From Gammaproteobacteria bacterium (GTDB lineage Bacteria; Pseudomonadota; Gammaproteobacteria; GRL18): DNA of 64,000 nucleotides. The stretch covers positions 62,001 to 126,000 of the forward strand of contig JADGDG010000010.1 in assembly GCA_016744995.1 (NCBI GenBank). Direction: 5' to 3'. Numbering within the stretch: position 1 is the first letter of the stretch; each line of letters starts with the position of its first letter. The notes under the pieces were generated by a model. The model did no database searches. It was given only the letters and a program-made list of their open reading frames with translations, and had not been told where the DNA came from. The translations under genes and the position numbers were made by a program. This document shows positions 1 through 8,501 of this stretch, one piece after another.

Positions 1-727
1 CAGGATCTCTGGGACGTGGTTTCCAGATAGTGCGTTCTGTGACATCACTTTCAATAATTTCTTCCATGCCATAGTGAGTCAGATAAAGATTCATTTTACC
101 TGGCTGATCACTACTTTCAATTCGGACGCGGTATTTATCTCGAGTTGCGGCAGAATAAAAAGATTCAAGCACATAACTTAAAGCAGAGCGTATGAAATCC
201 TGTGGAATGTCAGCACGATTTTCAGACCATTCTGTTTCTAAAATACCCGTAGCCGGATTCTCACGTTTAACCAGCATACCGCTATTAAGCCAGAATTCCC
301 GCATTTTCTCCCAGGTCTGGGCCTTTGTGCCGGTAATAATCAGATGTCTGACATCTACACCTTCACGGATCAGCTCAATGTCATTTTGCTCAGGCAAAAC
401 TTTATCAACAACAATTCGATTCCCACCCTGACGCTCACTGGCATAGTCCTGATACGAAGCACTTCCACCAGTATTAATATCAGGAACCACCATCATTTCA
501 TCATAGGTTGCAGTGGTTAAATCTGGTGGAATTTCTAAAGAATCAACATCTCTGCTTTGTTTTTTATAGTCTACTTTTCGCCCGGCAAAAGTATCATCCA
601 GATCAGGCATTGAATCACATGCAATTAAGGCTGATGAAATGGCCGCAACGATAGCCAGTTTAGTGAAGGCCAGCTTAGTAAATTTCATGCGGCTGTTAGT
701 TATATTTTTTGAAGCGCTTTGATTCAT
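1..727 (-). CDS. bamC: Outer membrane assembly lipoprotein BamC (partial, C-terminus beyond window)
   Basis: BamC (NlpB) is an accessory lipoprotein of the BAM machine that inserts beta-barrel proteins into the outer membrane. Reading from an ATG at 727, preceded by an AGGGTGAG-like ribosome site, the protein has a short basic start, a hydrophobic stretch and a lipobox (ALIAC) at about residue 32. The conserved early motif LEIPPDL follows. The frame is open to base 1, so the second half of the C-terminal region is missing. An in-frame ATG at 688 lies closer to the signal peptide but has no ribosome site. It lies 47 bp downstream of dapA, the order known from E. coli (dapA-bamC). The family is clear; only the end is unseen. 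Confidence 0.88.
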   Translation of the reverse strand, partial: MNQSASKNITNSRMKFTKLAFTKLAIVAAISSALIACDSMPDLDDTFAGRKVDYKKQSRDVDSLEIPPDLTTATYDEMMVVPDINTGGSASYQDYASERQGGNRIVVDKVLPEQNDIELIREGVDVRHLIITGTKAQTWEKMREFWLNSGMLVKRENPATGILETEWSENRADIPQDFIRSALSYVLESFYSAATRDKYRVRIESSDQPGKMNLYLTHYGMEEIIESDVTERTIWKPRPRDP

Positions 728-774
728 CACTCACCCTGTTGTCTATCTATTTTAACGGTTGTACTTTAAACTGA

Positions 775-1650
775 TTAAGAGGCAGAAGCTTGCTTGATGG
801 CACCACGCACCACATCATGATATTGTGCGTCCAGTACGGTCAGCGGCAGCCGAATACCTTCAGGAATTAACCCCATATCATACAATGCCCATTTTACCGG
901 AATAGGATTAGACTCAACAAATAATTTGCTGTGCAAGCCCAATAATCGTTCATTGATAGTCGCCGCAGTATCACGATCACCCGCCAATGCAGCAGCACAC
1001 ATTTCATGCATGGCTTTAGGTGCAATATTAGCTGTGACGGAAATATCCCCCTTAGCGCCAAGCAGTATTAATTCCATCGCAGTTGCATCATCACCCGAAT
1101 AGATATCCAGCTTATCTCCACATTCGTTGATAAGCTGCTGTCCACGCTGCAGATCGCCTGTTGCATCTTTAATACCAATGATATTAGAAATTCCAGAAAG
1201 CCGCAGAACGGTTTCCGGCAGCATATCAACGGCTGTACGCCCAGGAACATTATACAAAATCTGTGGAATCGCTACAGTTTCAGCTATTTTTTTAAAATGC
1301 TGGTATAAACCTTCCTGAGTAGGCTTATTATAATAAGGTGTCACTAAAAGGCAGGCGTCTGCGCCTGCTTCCATAGCACACTGAGTCAGTTCAATAGCCT
1401 CTGTTGTAGAATTTGCGCCCGTACCGGCAATCACAGGGATGCGATCATTGACCATCTCGACAACTTGTTTTATCACCTGACAGTGTTCTTTTTCATCCAG
1501 GGTTGCAGATTCACCTGTTGTCCCCATTGCAACGATAGCGTCAGTGCCATTTTCTATATGAAATTCAATCAGTTTTTCCAGAGACTCTTGATGCACACGC
1601 CCATCCGTATGCATCGGTGTCACTAAAGCAACCATACTGCCACTAAACAT
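775..1650 (-). CDS. dapA: 4-hydroxy-tetrahydrodipicolinate synthase
   Basis: DapA condenses pyruvate with aspartate semialdehyde, the first committed step to diaminopimelate and lysine. The 291-residue protein has the usual length. Its key residues fall at the E. coli positions: the GTTGES loop with Thr44 and Thr45, Tyr133 and Arg138 in YNVPGRT, and the Schiff-base Lys161 in GIKDATGD. It is a TIM-barrel cytoplasmic enzyme. It is transcribed with bamC downstream and diverges from the gcvR-like gene across a gap of about 200 bp that probably holds both promoters. Nothing unusual is seen. Confidence 0.97.
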   Translation of the reverse strand: MFSGSMVALVTPMHTDGRVHQESLEKLIEFHIENGTDAIVAMGTTGESATLDEKEHCQVIKQVVEMVNDRIPVIAGTGANSTTEAIELTQCAMEAGADACLLVTPYYNKPTQEGLYQHFKKIAETVAIPQILYNVPGRTAVDMLPETVLRLSGISNIIGIKDATGDLQRGQQLINECGDKLDIYSGDDATAMELILLGAKGDISVTANIAPKAMHEMCAAALAGDRDTAATINERLLGLHSKLFVESNPIPVKWALYDMGLIPEGIRLPLTVLDAQYHDVVRGAIKQASAS

Positions 1651-1858
1651 TCACAATCTCCAAATCATAACTGATTGTCACTCGATAAATTTATTCAAGC
1701 AACTTGAGTACATTAAACAGTCGCCTATTATCCTTGATTCCTATACAGAAAACCACTACTAGAATGCAGGATATGAATGAATCGCAATCAAAAGCTTTAT
1801 TTATTGTACTATGTAGATAATAATTTAAAATATTTATCACACACAGGTGACAACACTT

Positions 1859-2425
1859 ATGGCAACCCACTCTGAAAATAGTTCAACTCAGTTAGTCATT
1901 TCCGCAATCGGCAGTGATCGTCCAGGCATTGTAAATGCACTCTCACAACTCATCGTTCAGAATAATGGCAATATTGATGACAGCCGTATGACTGTTTTAG
2001 GCGGTGAATTTGCCATCATTCTACTAATTTCAGCATCACCAGAACAATTAGTAACCATTGAGCAGGTTATAAAACAGCAGGCAGACTCTCTTGAACTGAA
2101 TATTATCAGCAAACAAACAAGTGGGGGTATACTGTCTGACAGTGCAACGGCAAAGAAAAAGCTCCCTTATATCGTAGAAGTGCTTGCCATGGATAATCCC
2201 GGAATTGTTTATAAACTGGCTGATTTTTTTTCTTCAAGGGAGATAAATATCCAAAGCCTGCAGACAGATCGATACCCTGCCCCACACACGGGCACACAAA
2301 TGTTTGCCATTGAAATGATCATCAGCGTACCACAAACAATCATTATCAACGATCTCCGGGAAGATTTTATGAACCTCTGCGATGATATGAACCTTGATGC
2401 TTCTATCGAAGCCCCCAGGCTTTAA
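1859..2425 (+). CDS. gcvR: Glycine cleavage system repressor-like ACT protein
   Basis: This 188-residue protein carries two ACT domains. The first (about residues 10-85) opens with ISAIGSDRPGIVNAL, and the second (about 100-180) contains EVLAMDNPGIVYKLADFF. This is the GcvR layout: in E. coli GcvR binds the activator GcvA and keeps the glycine cleavage operon off when glycine is scarce. The ATG at 1859 is chosen because AGGTGA lies eight bases upstream; a GTG at 1847 would add four residues but overlaps that ribosome site. The order dapA (divergent), gcvR, bcp is the enteric one. Whether it still regulates gcv genes here is inference, since no gcvA is in the window. Confidence 0.85.
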   Translation: MATHSENSSTQLVISAIGSDRPGIVNALSQLIVQNNGNIDDSRMTVLGGEFAIILLISASPEQLVTIEQVIKQQADSLELNIISKQTSGGILSDSATAKKKLPYIVEVLAMDNPGIVYKLADFFSSREINIQSLQTDRYPAPHTGTQMFAIEMIISVPQTIIINDLREDFMNLCDDMNLDASIEAPRL

Positions 2426-2501
2426 CCCGAAGAAATCATATAACACGCCCCGGAGACACTTCCCTTGGGGCTTAAGATTAAGAGAAATACAAAGGATTTT
2501 T

Positions 2502-2972
2502 ATGAGCAAAATTGAAACAGGTAAAAAAGTACCCGATTTTTCTGGCCAGGCAACCAGTGAAATTGATTTTAAGCTAAGTAACTATAAGGGCTCACCAGTT
2601 TTAATCTATTTTTATCCCAGAGATAACACCCCTGGCTGCACCCAGGAAGGAAAAGATTTTCGCGATCACTACACCGTATTTGAGAAAAAAGGTATTATCA
2701 TTTTTGGTCTTTCAAGAGACAGTGTTAAAGTTCATGAGAATTTTAAAGCTAAATATGAATTCCCTTTTGATCTTATTTCAGACAAGGACGAAACCATTTG
2801 CACTCTTTTTGATGTCATAAAAGAGAAAAAACTCTATGGTAAAATTCATATGGGCATAGAGCGCAGTACATTTCTCATTAACGGTGATGGCAAGCTGGTT
2901 AAGGAGTGGCGCAAGGTTAAAGTAAAAGAACACATAAACCAGGTTCTTGAAGCCATTGAAGCAGACTTATAA
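2502..2972 (+). CDS. bcp: Bcp/PrxQ-type peroxiredoxin lacking the usual resolving cysteine
   Basis: This thioredoxin-fold peroxidase would reduce hydrogen peroxide and organic peroxides in the cytoplasm. The 156-residue product begins at an ATG with AAAGGA five bases upstream; a longer open frame to 2394 overlaps gcvR and is not the gene. The peroxidatic cysteine is Cys46 in YPRDNTPGCT. Bcp proteins usually have a second cysteine five residues later (TPGCTxxxC), but here the stretch is QEGKDFRD with no cysteine. The only other cysteine is in DETICTLF near residue 92. It therefore looks like a one-cysteine form or one using a distant partner. Function as a peroxiredoxin is secure; the recycling mechanism is not. 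Confidence 0.92.
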   Translation: MSKIETGKKVPDFSGQATSEIDFKLSNYKGSPVLIYFYPRDNTPGCTQEGKDFRDHYTVFEKKGIIIFGLSRDSVKVHENFKAKYEFPFDLISDKDETICTLFDVIKEKKLYGKIHMGIERSTFLINGDGKLVKEWRKVKVKEHINQVLEAIEADL

Positions 2973-3014
2973 CTCTCCTGCTTATAACAAAACAAAAAAC
3001 GAGAAAAAATAATA

Positions 3015-4481
3015 ATGACTGAAAATGAAAATAAATCTTTGAGCAACACCCAACATGACAAAACTGAAAGCAATAGTGAAAAACGTTTATTTGTTCTTGA
3101 TACTAATGTTTTAATTCATGATCCCAGTGCTTTATTTCGTTTTTCTGAACATGATATTTTTCTGCCTATGGTCGTCCTGGAAGAGTTGGATAATAATAAA
3201 AAAGGGCATTCTGAAGTAGCAAGAAATGCTCGTCAGGCAAGTCGCTTTCTTGATGATCTCACCTCAAGTTCAACACCTCAGGAAATAAAAGATGGCCTTG
3301 AGCTTAATCTGCGTATTGGTTTTGATGAAGACAGTGAAGAAGCACTTATCGCCAGCGGAAAATTATTTCTGCAAACTGAAAATATCGGCGAAAACCTCCC
3401 CATAAACTTACCAGGGCAAAAAAATGATAATTTAATATTAGGCATTTCTCTTGCTCTGCAAAATAATCCCAAACTTCCAAAAGTATCCTTAATCAGTAAG
3501 GATATTAATTTGCGAATTAAAGCCGTTGCTATAGGAATTCATGTCGAAGATTATAACAATGATCAAGTTCTCGAAGACGTAAATCTGCTTTACAGCGGCA
3601 TTCAAACCCTTCCAGAAAGCTTCTGGGATACCAATGATAAAGAAGTTGACAGTTGGTCTGAAGAGGGGCATACCTATCATAAAATATCCGGCGACGAGGT
3701 AAAAAAATGGCTGCCCAATCAATTTGTTACTATTGGCAATGATGGTGACTTTGAGGCCATTGTCAGAAATAATACTGAAAATGGAGTCATTGTCGAACAA
3801 GTCCGTCATTTTTACTCTGAAAAACAAAGTGTCTGGGGGATCTCTGCCCGCAACAAAGAGCAGAATTATGCCTTAAACTTATTAATGGATCCAGAAGTTG
3901 ATTTTGTATCGCTGGTAGGACAGGCAGGAACAGGTAAAACACTCCTTGCTCTTGCCGCAGGTTTAAATCAGGTCATGGATGAAAAAATCTATCAGGAAAT
4001 CATTATGACCCGAGCCACTATTTCAGTAGGTGAAGATATCGGCTTTTTACCAGGAACCGAAGAAGAAAAAATGGCCCCCTGGATGGGCGCATTAATGGAT
4101 AATCTGGAAGTACTCACTCACAATGATGATGCTGGTGAATGGGGCAAGCAGGCAACCAATGATCTACTTGCAAGCCGGATCAAAATCCGCTCAATGAATT
4201 TTATGCGAGGTCGAACCTTCCTGAACCGCTATATTATCCTTGATGAAGCACAAAACCTGACATCTAAACAAATGAAAACCCTCATCACCCGTGCAGGCCC
4301 CGGCAGTAAAATTATCTGTCTGGGTAATATCGCTCAGATCGATACACCATACCTGACTGAAACCACCTCAGGTCTCACTTTTGTGGTAGATCGCTTCCGT
4401 AAATGGGAACATAGCGGCCATATTACTCTCAAACGAGGTGAACGCTCCAGACTGGCTGATTATGCTTCAGATGTTTTGTGA
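3015..4481 (+). CDS. PIN domain-PhoH family ATPase/ribonuclease
   Basis: The 488-residue protein fuses an N-terminal PIN nuclease domain (about 24-150, starting FVLDTNVLIHDP with Asp29 as a metal ligand) to a C-terminal PhoH ATPase domain. The Walker A motif GQAGTGKT is at about 302-309, and Walker B is IILDEAQN. Members of this PhoH2/YlaK family act on RNA, coupling ATP-driven unwinding to cleavage. It follows bcp by 42 bp on the same strand and ends just before the converging DUF3108 gene. The domain calls are certain, but the physiological substrate is unknown. Confidence 0.93.
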   Translation: MTENENKSLSNTQHDKTESNSEKRLFVLDTNVLIHDPSALFRFSEHDIFLPMVVLEELDNNKKGHSEVARNARQASRFLDDLTSSSTPQEIKDGLELNLRIGFDEDSEEALIASGKLFLQTENIGENLPINLPGQKNDNLILGISLALQNNPKLPKVSLISKDINLRIKAVAIGIHVEDYNNDQVLEDVNLLYSGIQTLPESFWDTNDKEVDSWSEEGHTYHKISGDEVKKWLPNQFVTIGNDGDFEAIVRNNTENGVIVEQVRHFYSEKQSVWGISARNKEQNYALNLLMDPEVDFVSLVGQAGTGKTLLALAAGLNQVMDEKIYQEIIMTRATISVGEDIGFLPGTEEEKMAPWMGALMDNLEVLTHNDDAGEWGKQATNDLLASRIKIRSMNFMRGRTFLNRYIILDEAQNLTSKQMKTLITRAGPGSKIICLGNIAQIDTPYLTETTSGLTFVVDRFRKWEHSGHITLKRGERSRLADYASDVL

Positions 4482-4526
4482 AGGTAGATTTATCAACTTC
4501 AACCCCATATTGAAAAATTTTCGTAA

Positions 4527-5510
4527 CTATTCAATATGGGTCACCTTTACCAAGTCAATTTCAATCTTCCCCAGTGGCGCATCCATAGCCATTCTCAAAG
4601 GGACTTTTTTCTCATCATTGCTTAACCAGACATAATAGTAGTTATCTTTTTTTTCATCTGTCTGAATTTGATATTTAATTCCCGAATAAATCTTGTCATT
4701 GATAGAAAGTTCTTCCAGAATTAACGGAGTTACATGGTATTGGCGTATATCATCAGACACCACAACTGAAAAATTTCTTACCATCATTGAGTCAGAACCG
4801 GGCTCAAAATCAAACTCCTGGGAACGTAAAGTATAGATTAGAGATAAGGGATCAAGAATTTGTAAATACTCAATTTTATCACCAGACTCTTTATGGATCA
4901 GGTAGCTTTGTTGCTCAGCAAGTGGTGGAAATTGACCTAAAAATTCAGGAACAGGCTGAGTGCCGTCTTTTTCCCAGCTCTCCCTGACATCCATTCCTAA
5001 AAAGCCATGATGTTGCTGTTCTTTTTCACGCTTTTTATAAAGTTGAGTTTTTTTATTTTGCCAGTCAAGCCAAAGAAAATCATGGCTTTGATTTTTCCCC
5101 TCATCAATTTCTTCTATCAATACCGTTCGCTGGAGTGAGGCGTCTAAAGTCGTTGTATAGGTGTATCGAACAGGCTGGAACATTTCAGCTTTACTATAAT
5201 GTTCCGTACTGAGAAATAATTCAAATTGATAAGCTTTTTGATTATCCGGTGTGTGTGTTTCATTCAAATAAGTCATTCTGACATCTGCGAGATCAGCCCA
5301 GATCATTGATGTTAATAAACCTCTATAACTGAGCTTATAATGAAGTATTTCACCCGATGAAAAAGGAAAGTCTGGAACAATTATGTTTGTATTTTCAGAT
5401 AAATTCTCAGCAAAAACATTTAGGTTAAGGATACAACAAAAGCCAATAATTCCCCATCGTTTTATTGCTAAAAATAGACCTATACTTTTATTTTCTACGA
5501 CTGGAAGCAC
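4527..5510 (-). CDS. Exported DUF3108-domain protein
   Basis: This 327-residue protein has an N-terminal hydrophobic export signal ending near NVFAENLS (about residue 36). The body is typical of DUF3108, with PFSSGEILHYKLSYRG early and DLVKVTHIE at the end. The family is periplasmic or envelope-associated in gammaproteobacteria and has no settled function. The start is a GTG at 5510, supported by TAGGAT six bases upstream; no ATG occurs before the signal peptide. It lies downstream of the perM-like gene on the same strand with a 66-bp gap, so it may be co-transcribed with it. Confidence 0.8.
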   Translation of the reverse strand: MLPVVENKSIGLFLAIKRWGIIGFCCILNLNVFAENLSENTNIIVPDFPFSSGEILHYKLSYRGLLTSMIWADLADVRMTYLNETHTPDNQKAYQFELFLSTEHYSKAEMFQPVRYTYTTTLDASLQRTVLIEEIDEGKNQSHDFLWLDWQNKKTQLYKKREKEQQHHGFLGMDVRESWEKDGTQPVPEFLGQFPPLAEQQSYLIHKESGDKIEYLQILDPLSLIYTLRSQEFDFEPGSDSMMVRNFSVVVSDDIRQYHVTPLILEELSINDKIYSGIKYQIQTDEKKDNYYYVWLSNDEKKVPLRMAMDAPLGKIEIDLVKVTHIE

Positions 5511-5576
5511 AGGTATCCTACCAGTGAGAAATAAACGAGCGAGGCACCCATTCGTCCAGCATGTGAATTTGACATT

Positions 5577-6647
5577 TCAAGAACTCTCAACACTATTAGC
5601 ATTAGGGAGTGAAGGCCATGCAGTGATCACTGAATTAACCAGAGTGCCGAGAGGAATTGCAAAAAACACACCCCAGAAGCCCCACAAACCACCAAAAAAC
5701 AAGATGGCAACAATAATCGCCACGGGATGAATATTCACCACTTCAGAAAATAGTAATGGTACGATAACATTACCATCCAATGCCTGAATAATACCATAAG
5801 CCAGCATTAACCAGGCAAAATCAGCTGTCCACCCCCACTGAAAGAATGCAATTAAAGCAACAGGAATGGTCACTACCGTCGCTCCAATATAGGGCACAAC
5901 TACGGATAAACCCACAAGAATTGATATCAGGAGTGCATACTTCAGCCCGAGAAATGAAAAAGTAATAAAGCAGGCAACTGAAATAATTGTTATTTCCCAA
6001 AACTTACCTCTAATATAGTTGCCTATCTGTTGATCCATATCCAACCAGACTTTAGTCGATAACTGAGTATCTCTGGGGAAAAAGCCTGTAAACCAGCCCA
6101 AGATCATTTCTTTATCTTTTAAAAAGAAAAAAACCAGTAAAGGAGCCAGAATCAAATAAATCATTATGGTGATACTACTTTGAATTGAGCTCAAAGAAAG
6201 TGTCAAAACATGTTTACCCATTGAAGTAACTTCTGACTGAATCAAAGCAAATATTTCCAACACAGCCTCTTCAGAAATAAAGCTGTAATTTGAAGGCAGT
6301 TGTAAAATAAGCTGACGCCCCTGCTCAATATATTTGGGGGTGTCAGTAATTAAGTCTGTGATCTGCCCCCATAAGAGAGGTGAAATAATAAATAAAGTAA
6401 CCAGTAGGGCAGTCAAAAAACCGACAAAAACAAGGATCACTGAAATAATACGTCGTTTGAGCCGTTGGTTCAGAATGACCACAAGTCCTTCCAGTAGATA
6501 GGCAATGACGATGGCAGCAAAAACAGGTGCCAGTGTATCATTGAAGCCAATCACTACAGCAAATGACAGGACTAAAAAAACCACCAGAAAAATGACCTGA
6601 GGATCGGAGAAATGTCTCTGAAACCAGCGATTAAAAATATCTATCAT
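5577..6647 (-). CDS. perM: AI-2E family transporter (PerM type)
   Basis: A 356-residue polytopic inner-membrane protein with about eight hydrophobic segments. It has the family's long cytoplasmic middle and the conserved C-terminal block (VVPYIGATVVTIPVAL and GLWGFWGVFFAIPLGTL). The family includes TqsA (autoinducer-2 export), PerM and sodium/proton antiporter-like members, so the substrate is not predictable. In several gammaproteobacteria perM lies close to bepA and bcp; here the same genes are within 10 kb. Its ATG overlaps the upstream gene's TGA by four bases, indicating translational coupling. Confidence 0.87.
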   Translation of the reverse strand: MIDIFNRWFQRHFSDPQVIFLVVFLVLSFAVVIGFNDTLAPVFAAIVIAYLLEGLVVILNQRLKRRIISVILVFVGFLTALLVTLFIISPLLWGQITDLITDTPKYIEQGRQLILQLPSNYSFISEEAVLEIFALIQSEVTSMGKHVLTLSLSSIQSSITIMIYLILAPLLVFFFLKDKEMILGWFTGFFPRDTQLSTKVWLDMDQQIGNYIRGKFWEITIISVACFITFSFLGLKYALLISILVGLSVVVPYIGATVVTIPVALIAFFQWGWTADFAWLMLAYGIIQALDGNVIVPLLFSEVVNIHPVAIIVAILFFGGLWGFWGVFFAIPLGTLVNSVITAWPSLPNANSVESS

Positions 6648-7024
6648 AAGCCTGTTGCTGCTCCGCTATCTGGTTCACGCAGCCGACAAAAGTCCTCATA
6701 TCGGGCTTTGAAGAGAGCCTCTAATTCATCAATCACATCTTTTGCTGCCCGGCCCTTAAGAATATGCTGCGACATTAATTCAGCTGTTTCATTGAGCATG
6801 CTATTTTTTTTAAGCATGGGAAAAGTAGCAGATAAGCGTTTTATCGCTGCAACAACCCGCTCTTCTTCAGGTCTTGGGATATCTGCAGGCTGATCAAGCA
6901 CAATAAGACGCCCGTCCTGCTTAGCCTTTTCCAGCAAAAATTCAGCAAAAGAGATAATACTGCTCTGATCATTTTTATCCAGATCAGAAAAAATATTCAG
7001 TAATTTTGATTCAGTTTTATTCAT
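6644..7024 (-). CDS. Small protein of unknown function, coupled to perM
   Basis: A 126-residue soluble, mostly helical protein that I cannot assign to a named family. It starts MNKTESKLLNIFSDLD, contains a charged middle (PRPEEERVVAAIKRL) and ends in a Glu/Arg-rich helix. There are no membrane segments, cysteine clusters or enzyme motifs. The stop codon overlaps the perM start (ATGA), so the two are almost certainly translated together. The coupling suggests a regulatory or accessory role for the transporter, which is inference only. Confidence 0.7.
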   Translation of the reverse strand: MNKTESKLLNIFSDLDKNDQSSIISFAEFLLEKAKQDGRLIVLDQPADIPRPEEERVVAAIKRLSATFPMLKKNSMLNETAELMSQHILKGRAAKDVIDELEALFKARYEDFCRLREPDSGAATGL

Positions 7025-7368
7025 AGATTAAACAAATGTCCTGATTACACCCCAGATTTTAGTCGTGCTATTATATCACCTTTTACCAGCTTCAAGATCA
7101 AATCTGGTTCAAGTGTATTTAAAATTGAGCGGAAAGCATCTTTAGCACTATCCTCTTCCCCATAATTTTCCTTGTTTGGATATTATGTTGGCCGGCTTTA
7201 ACAAAACCCAGGGGAATAGAAGTTAACATACGTTGAAGAAGGGGGATGTTTCATAGGGAGGGAGAAAGAAGGTTTATGGTTTAAGGATAAATCAAAAGCT
7301 GGATGAGTATCTGCAATAAATACTGAGGAGATCAGCCAACTTTTCTGCTACCTTAAACCTTAGTTTTC
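7025..7368. other. Intergenic stretch, 344 bp
   Basis: Apart from the 45-codon remnant at 7045-7182, I see no gene here. The middle (about 7195-7300) is purine-rich on the plus strand, with GGGAGGGAGAAAGAAGG near 7256. No terminator hairpin or clear promoter is visible. Confidence 0.5.
7045..7182 (-). pseudogene. Possible gene remnant or unstarted short reading frame
   Basis: A 45-codon open stretch with coding-like composition runs up to a TAA at 7045-7047, twenty bases before the 126-residue gene. It reads NTLEPDLILKLVKGDIIARL near its end. A stop codon directly precedes it and there is no ATG or ribosome site, so it may be the decayed 3' end of a lost gene or chance. The function is not recognisable. 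Confidence 0.2.
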
Positions 7369-8301
7369 CTAAAAACCAAAACCTCCAGAAGATGCAGCTT
7401 CTGATTTGCCTCCTGATGCTGAAGTCAAAGCTTTTCTGATGGCATCAGGAGATGCCATAATGCCCATAAAGCTATGTTCGCCAGCCATGGATAGATCCGG
7501 AAAACTAATAGCAATTCGAAACTTTGCACTCAGGGCATAAACCTTGCCATCTTCATGGATCAGCATCTCATAAGGCAGATGGGCAGTGGCTCGAATATCC
7601 TTAAAGTCAATTTCCTTCATAATGGTCACATCGCTGCTCATGTCTTTAGTCATGGCGACCCCAACAATCGTTTGTTTCTTTCCAGGTATCTCCAGCATGT
7701 AGACCTTGCTGACACCACCTTTATTTGCAGCCAGTGCTGCCTGTACATTTTTAACAGCATCATCGTAACTGCCATGTTCAGAAAGCACATCCGGCTCATC
7801 AAAATAAGGCATGCCAAACATATAGTGGTATCCTCGCAGCTCCTTACCAGGCAAACCATCTTTAGAGCCATAGGCTTCCTGCACACCCAGGGAATTTTTC
7901 AAAGCAGAGGAAACAACTTCAAGCTGTCCTTCCATTCTATAGCTATTTGCCAGATAGGTGGGGTTTGTGTAGGTCACCTGAATGGTACCCTCTCGATCGG
8001 TAATAGCAACACGCTGAACCGCACCATAACCACCGAACTTGGTTGCTTTAGCATTTGCTTTGAGGGCATCACTGGTCACAACAATAATATTTGCACCATC
8101 ATAGGGCGCATATTCACCAATAATTTCAAAACCACCATCATTCAATTTAGATTTTGTATCAGCAATAGTCTGAGCAAAATCACCACTACTGGTACTGGCT
8201 AAAAAAAATGGTTTTAAATTCTCTGCCTGAACAGCAGATAAACCCAGCAATAAAAAAAGAGCAATCATAAGTAATAATTTTGAAAATAAAGCATTAAACA
8301 T
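7369..8301 (-). CDS. Exported protein with DUF302-like N-terminal region
   Basis: The ATG at 8301 has AGGGAGA seven bases upstream and begins directly with a signal peptide (cleavage near AVQAEN). A longer frame to 8337 only adds a hydrophilic leader. The mature protein of about 285 residues begins with a DUF302-like pattern: FAQTIADTKSKLNDGGFEI, then a central ITDREGTIQVTYTNP. A second half contains MPYFDEPDVLSEHG, and the tail is Gly/Ser-rich, ending GGFGF. DUF302 proteins often occur in sulfur and metal metabolism loci, but function is unknown. It lies downstream of the FadL-type gene, separated by a terminator, so it is probably expressed on its own. Confidence 0.6.
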   Translation of the reverse strand: MFNALFSKLLLMIALFLLLGLSAVQAENLKPFFLASTSSGDFAQTIADTKSKLNDGGFEIIGEYAPYDGANIIVVTSDALKANAKATKFGGYGAVQRVAITDREGTIQVTYTNPTYLANSYRMEGQLEVVSSALKNSLGVQEAYGSKDGLPGKELRGYHYMFGMPYFDEPDVLSEHGSYDDAVKNVQAALAANKGGVSKVYMLEIPGKKQTIVGVAMTKDMSSDVTIMKEIDFKDIRATAHLPYEMLIHEDGKVYALSAKFRIAISFPDLSMAGEHSFMGIMASPDAIRKALTSASGGKSEAASSGGFGF

Positions 8302-8452
8302 TTTTAAATCTCCCTGACATTTTAATGACCGTTTCATGGGCGTATTTTTATATAAAATGTAGTTTACGATTAATAATAAAGCAGTTAGCCAAACGGCTAA
8401 ATACTTCTATATAGTTGTCACATTAATGATTAATTATAATATGAAAAGACAC

Positions 8453-8483
8453 AAAAAAAGGGTCATAAAGACCCCCTTTTTTG
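8453..8483 (-). terminator. Rho-independent terminator after the minus-strand FadL-type gene
   Basis: GGGTC and GACCC arms around a five-base loop are flanked by A-run and T-run on either side, so the hairpin could end transcription in both directions. It lies 18 bp after the stop of the FadL-type gene. Confidence 0.85.
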
Positions 8484-8501
8484 TGAGTTGCTTAGGAAGT
8501 T

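Noticed and set aside
2409..2473. Large hairpin between gcvR and bcp (AAGCCCC ... GGGGCTT)
   Set aside because: The loop is over 40 bases, one arm lies inside gcvR, and no T-run follows, so termination is not supported.
7555..8202. 215-residue plus-strand frame opposite the DUF302-like gene
   Set aside because: The composition is His/Cys/Ile-rich without family features, while the minus frame has a signal peptide and ribosome site.
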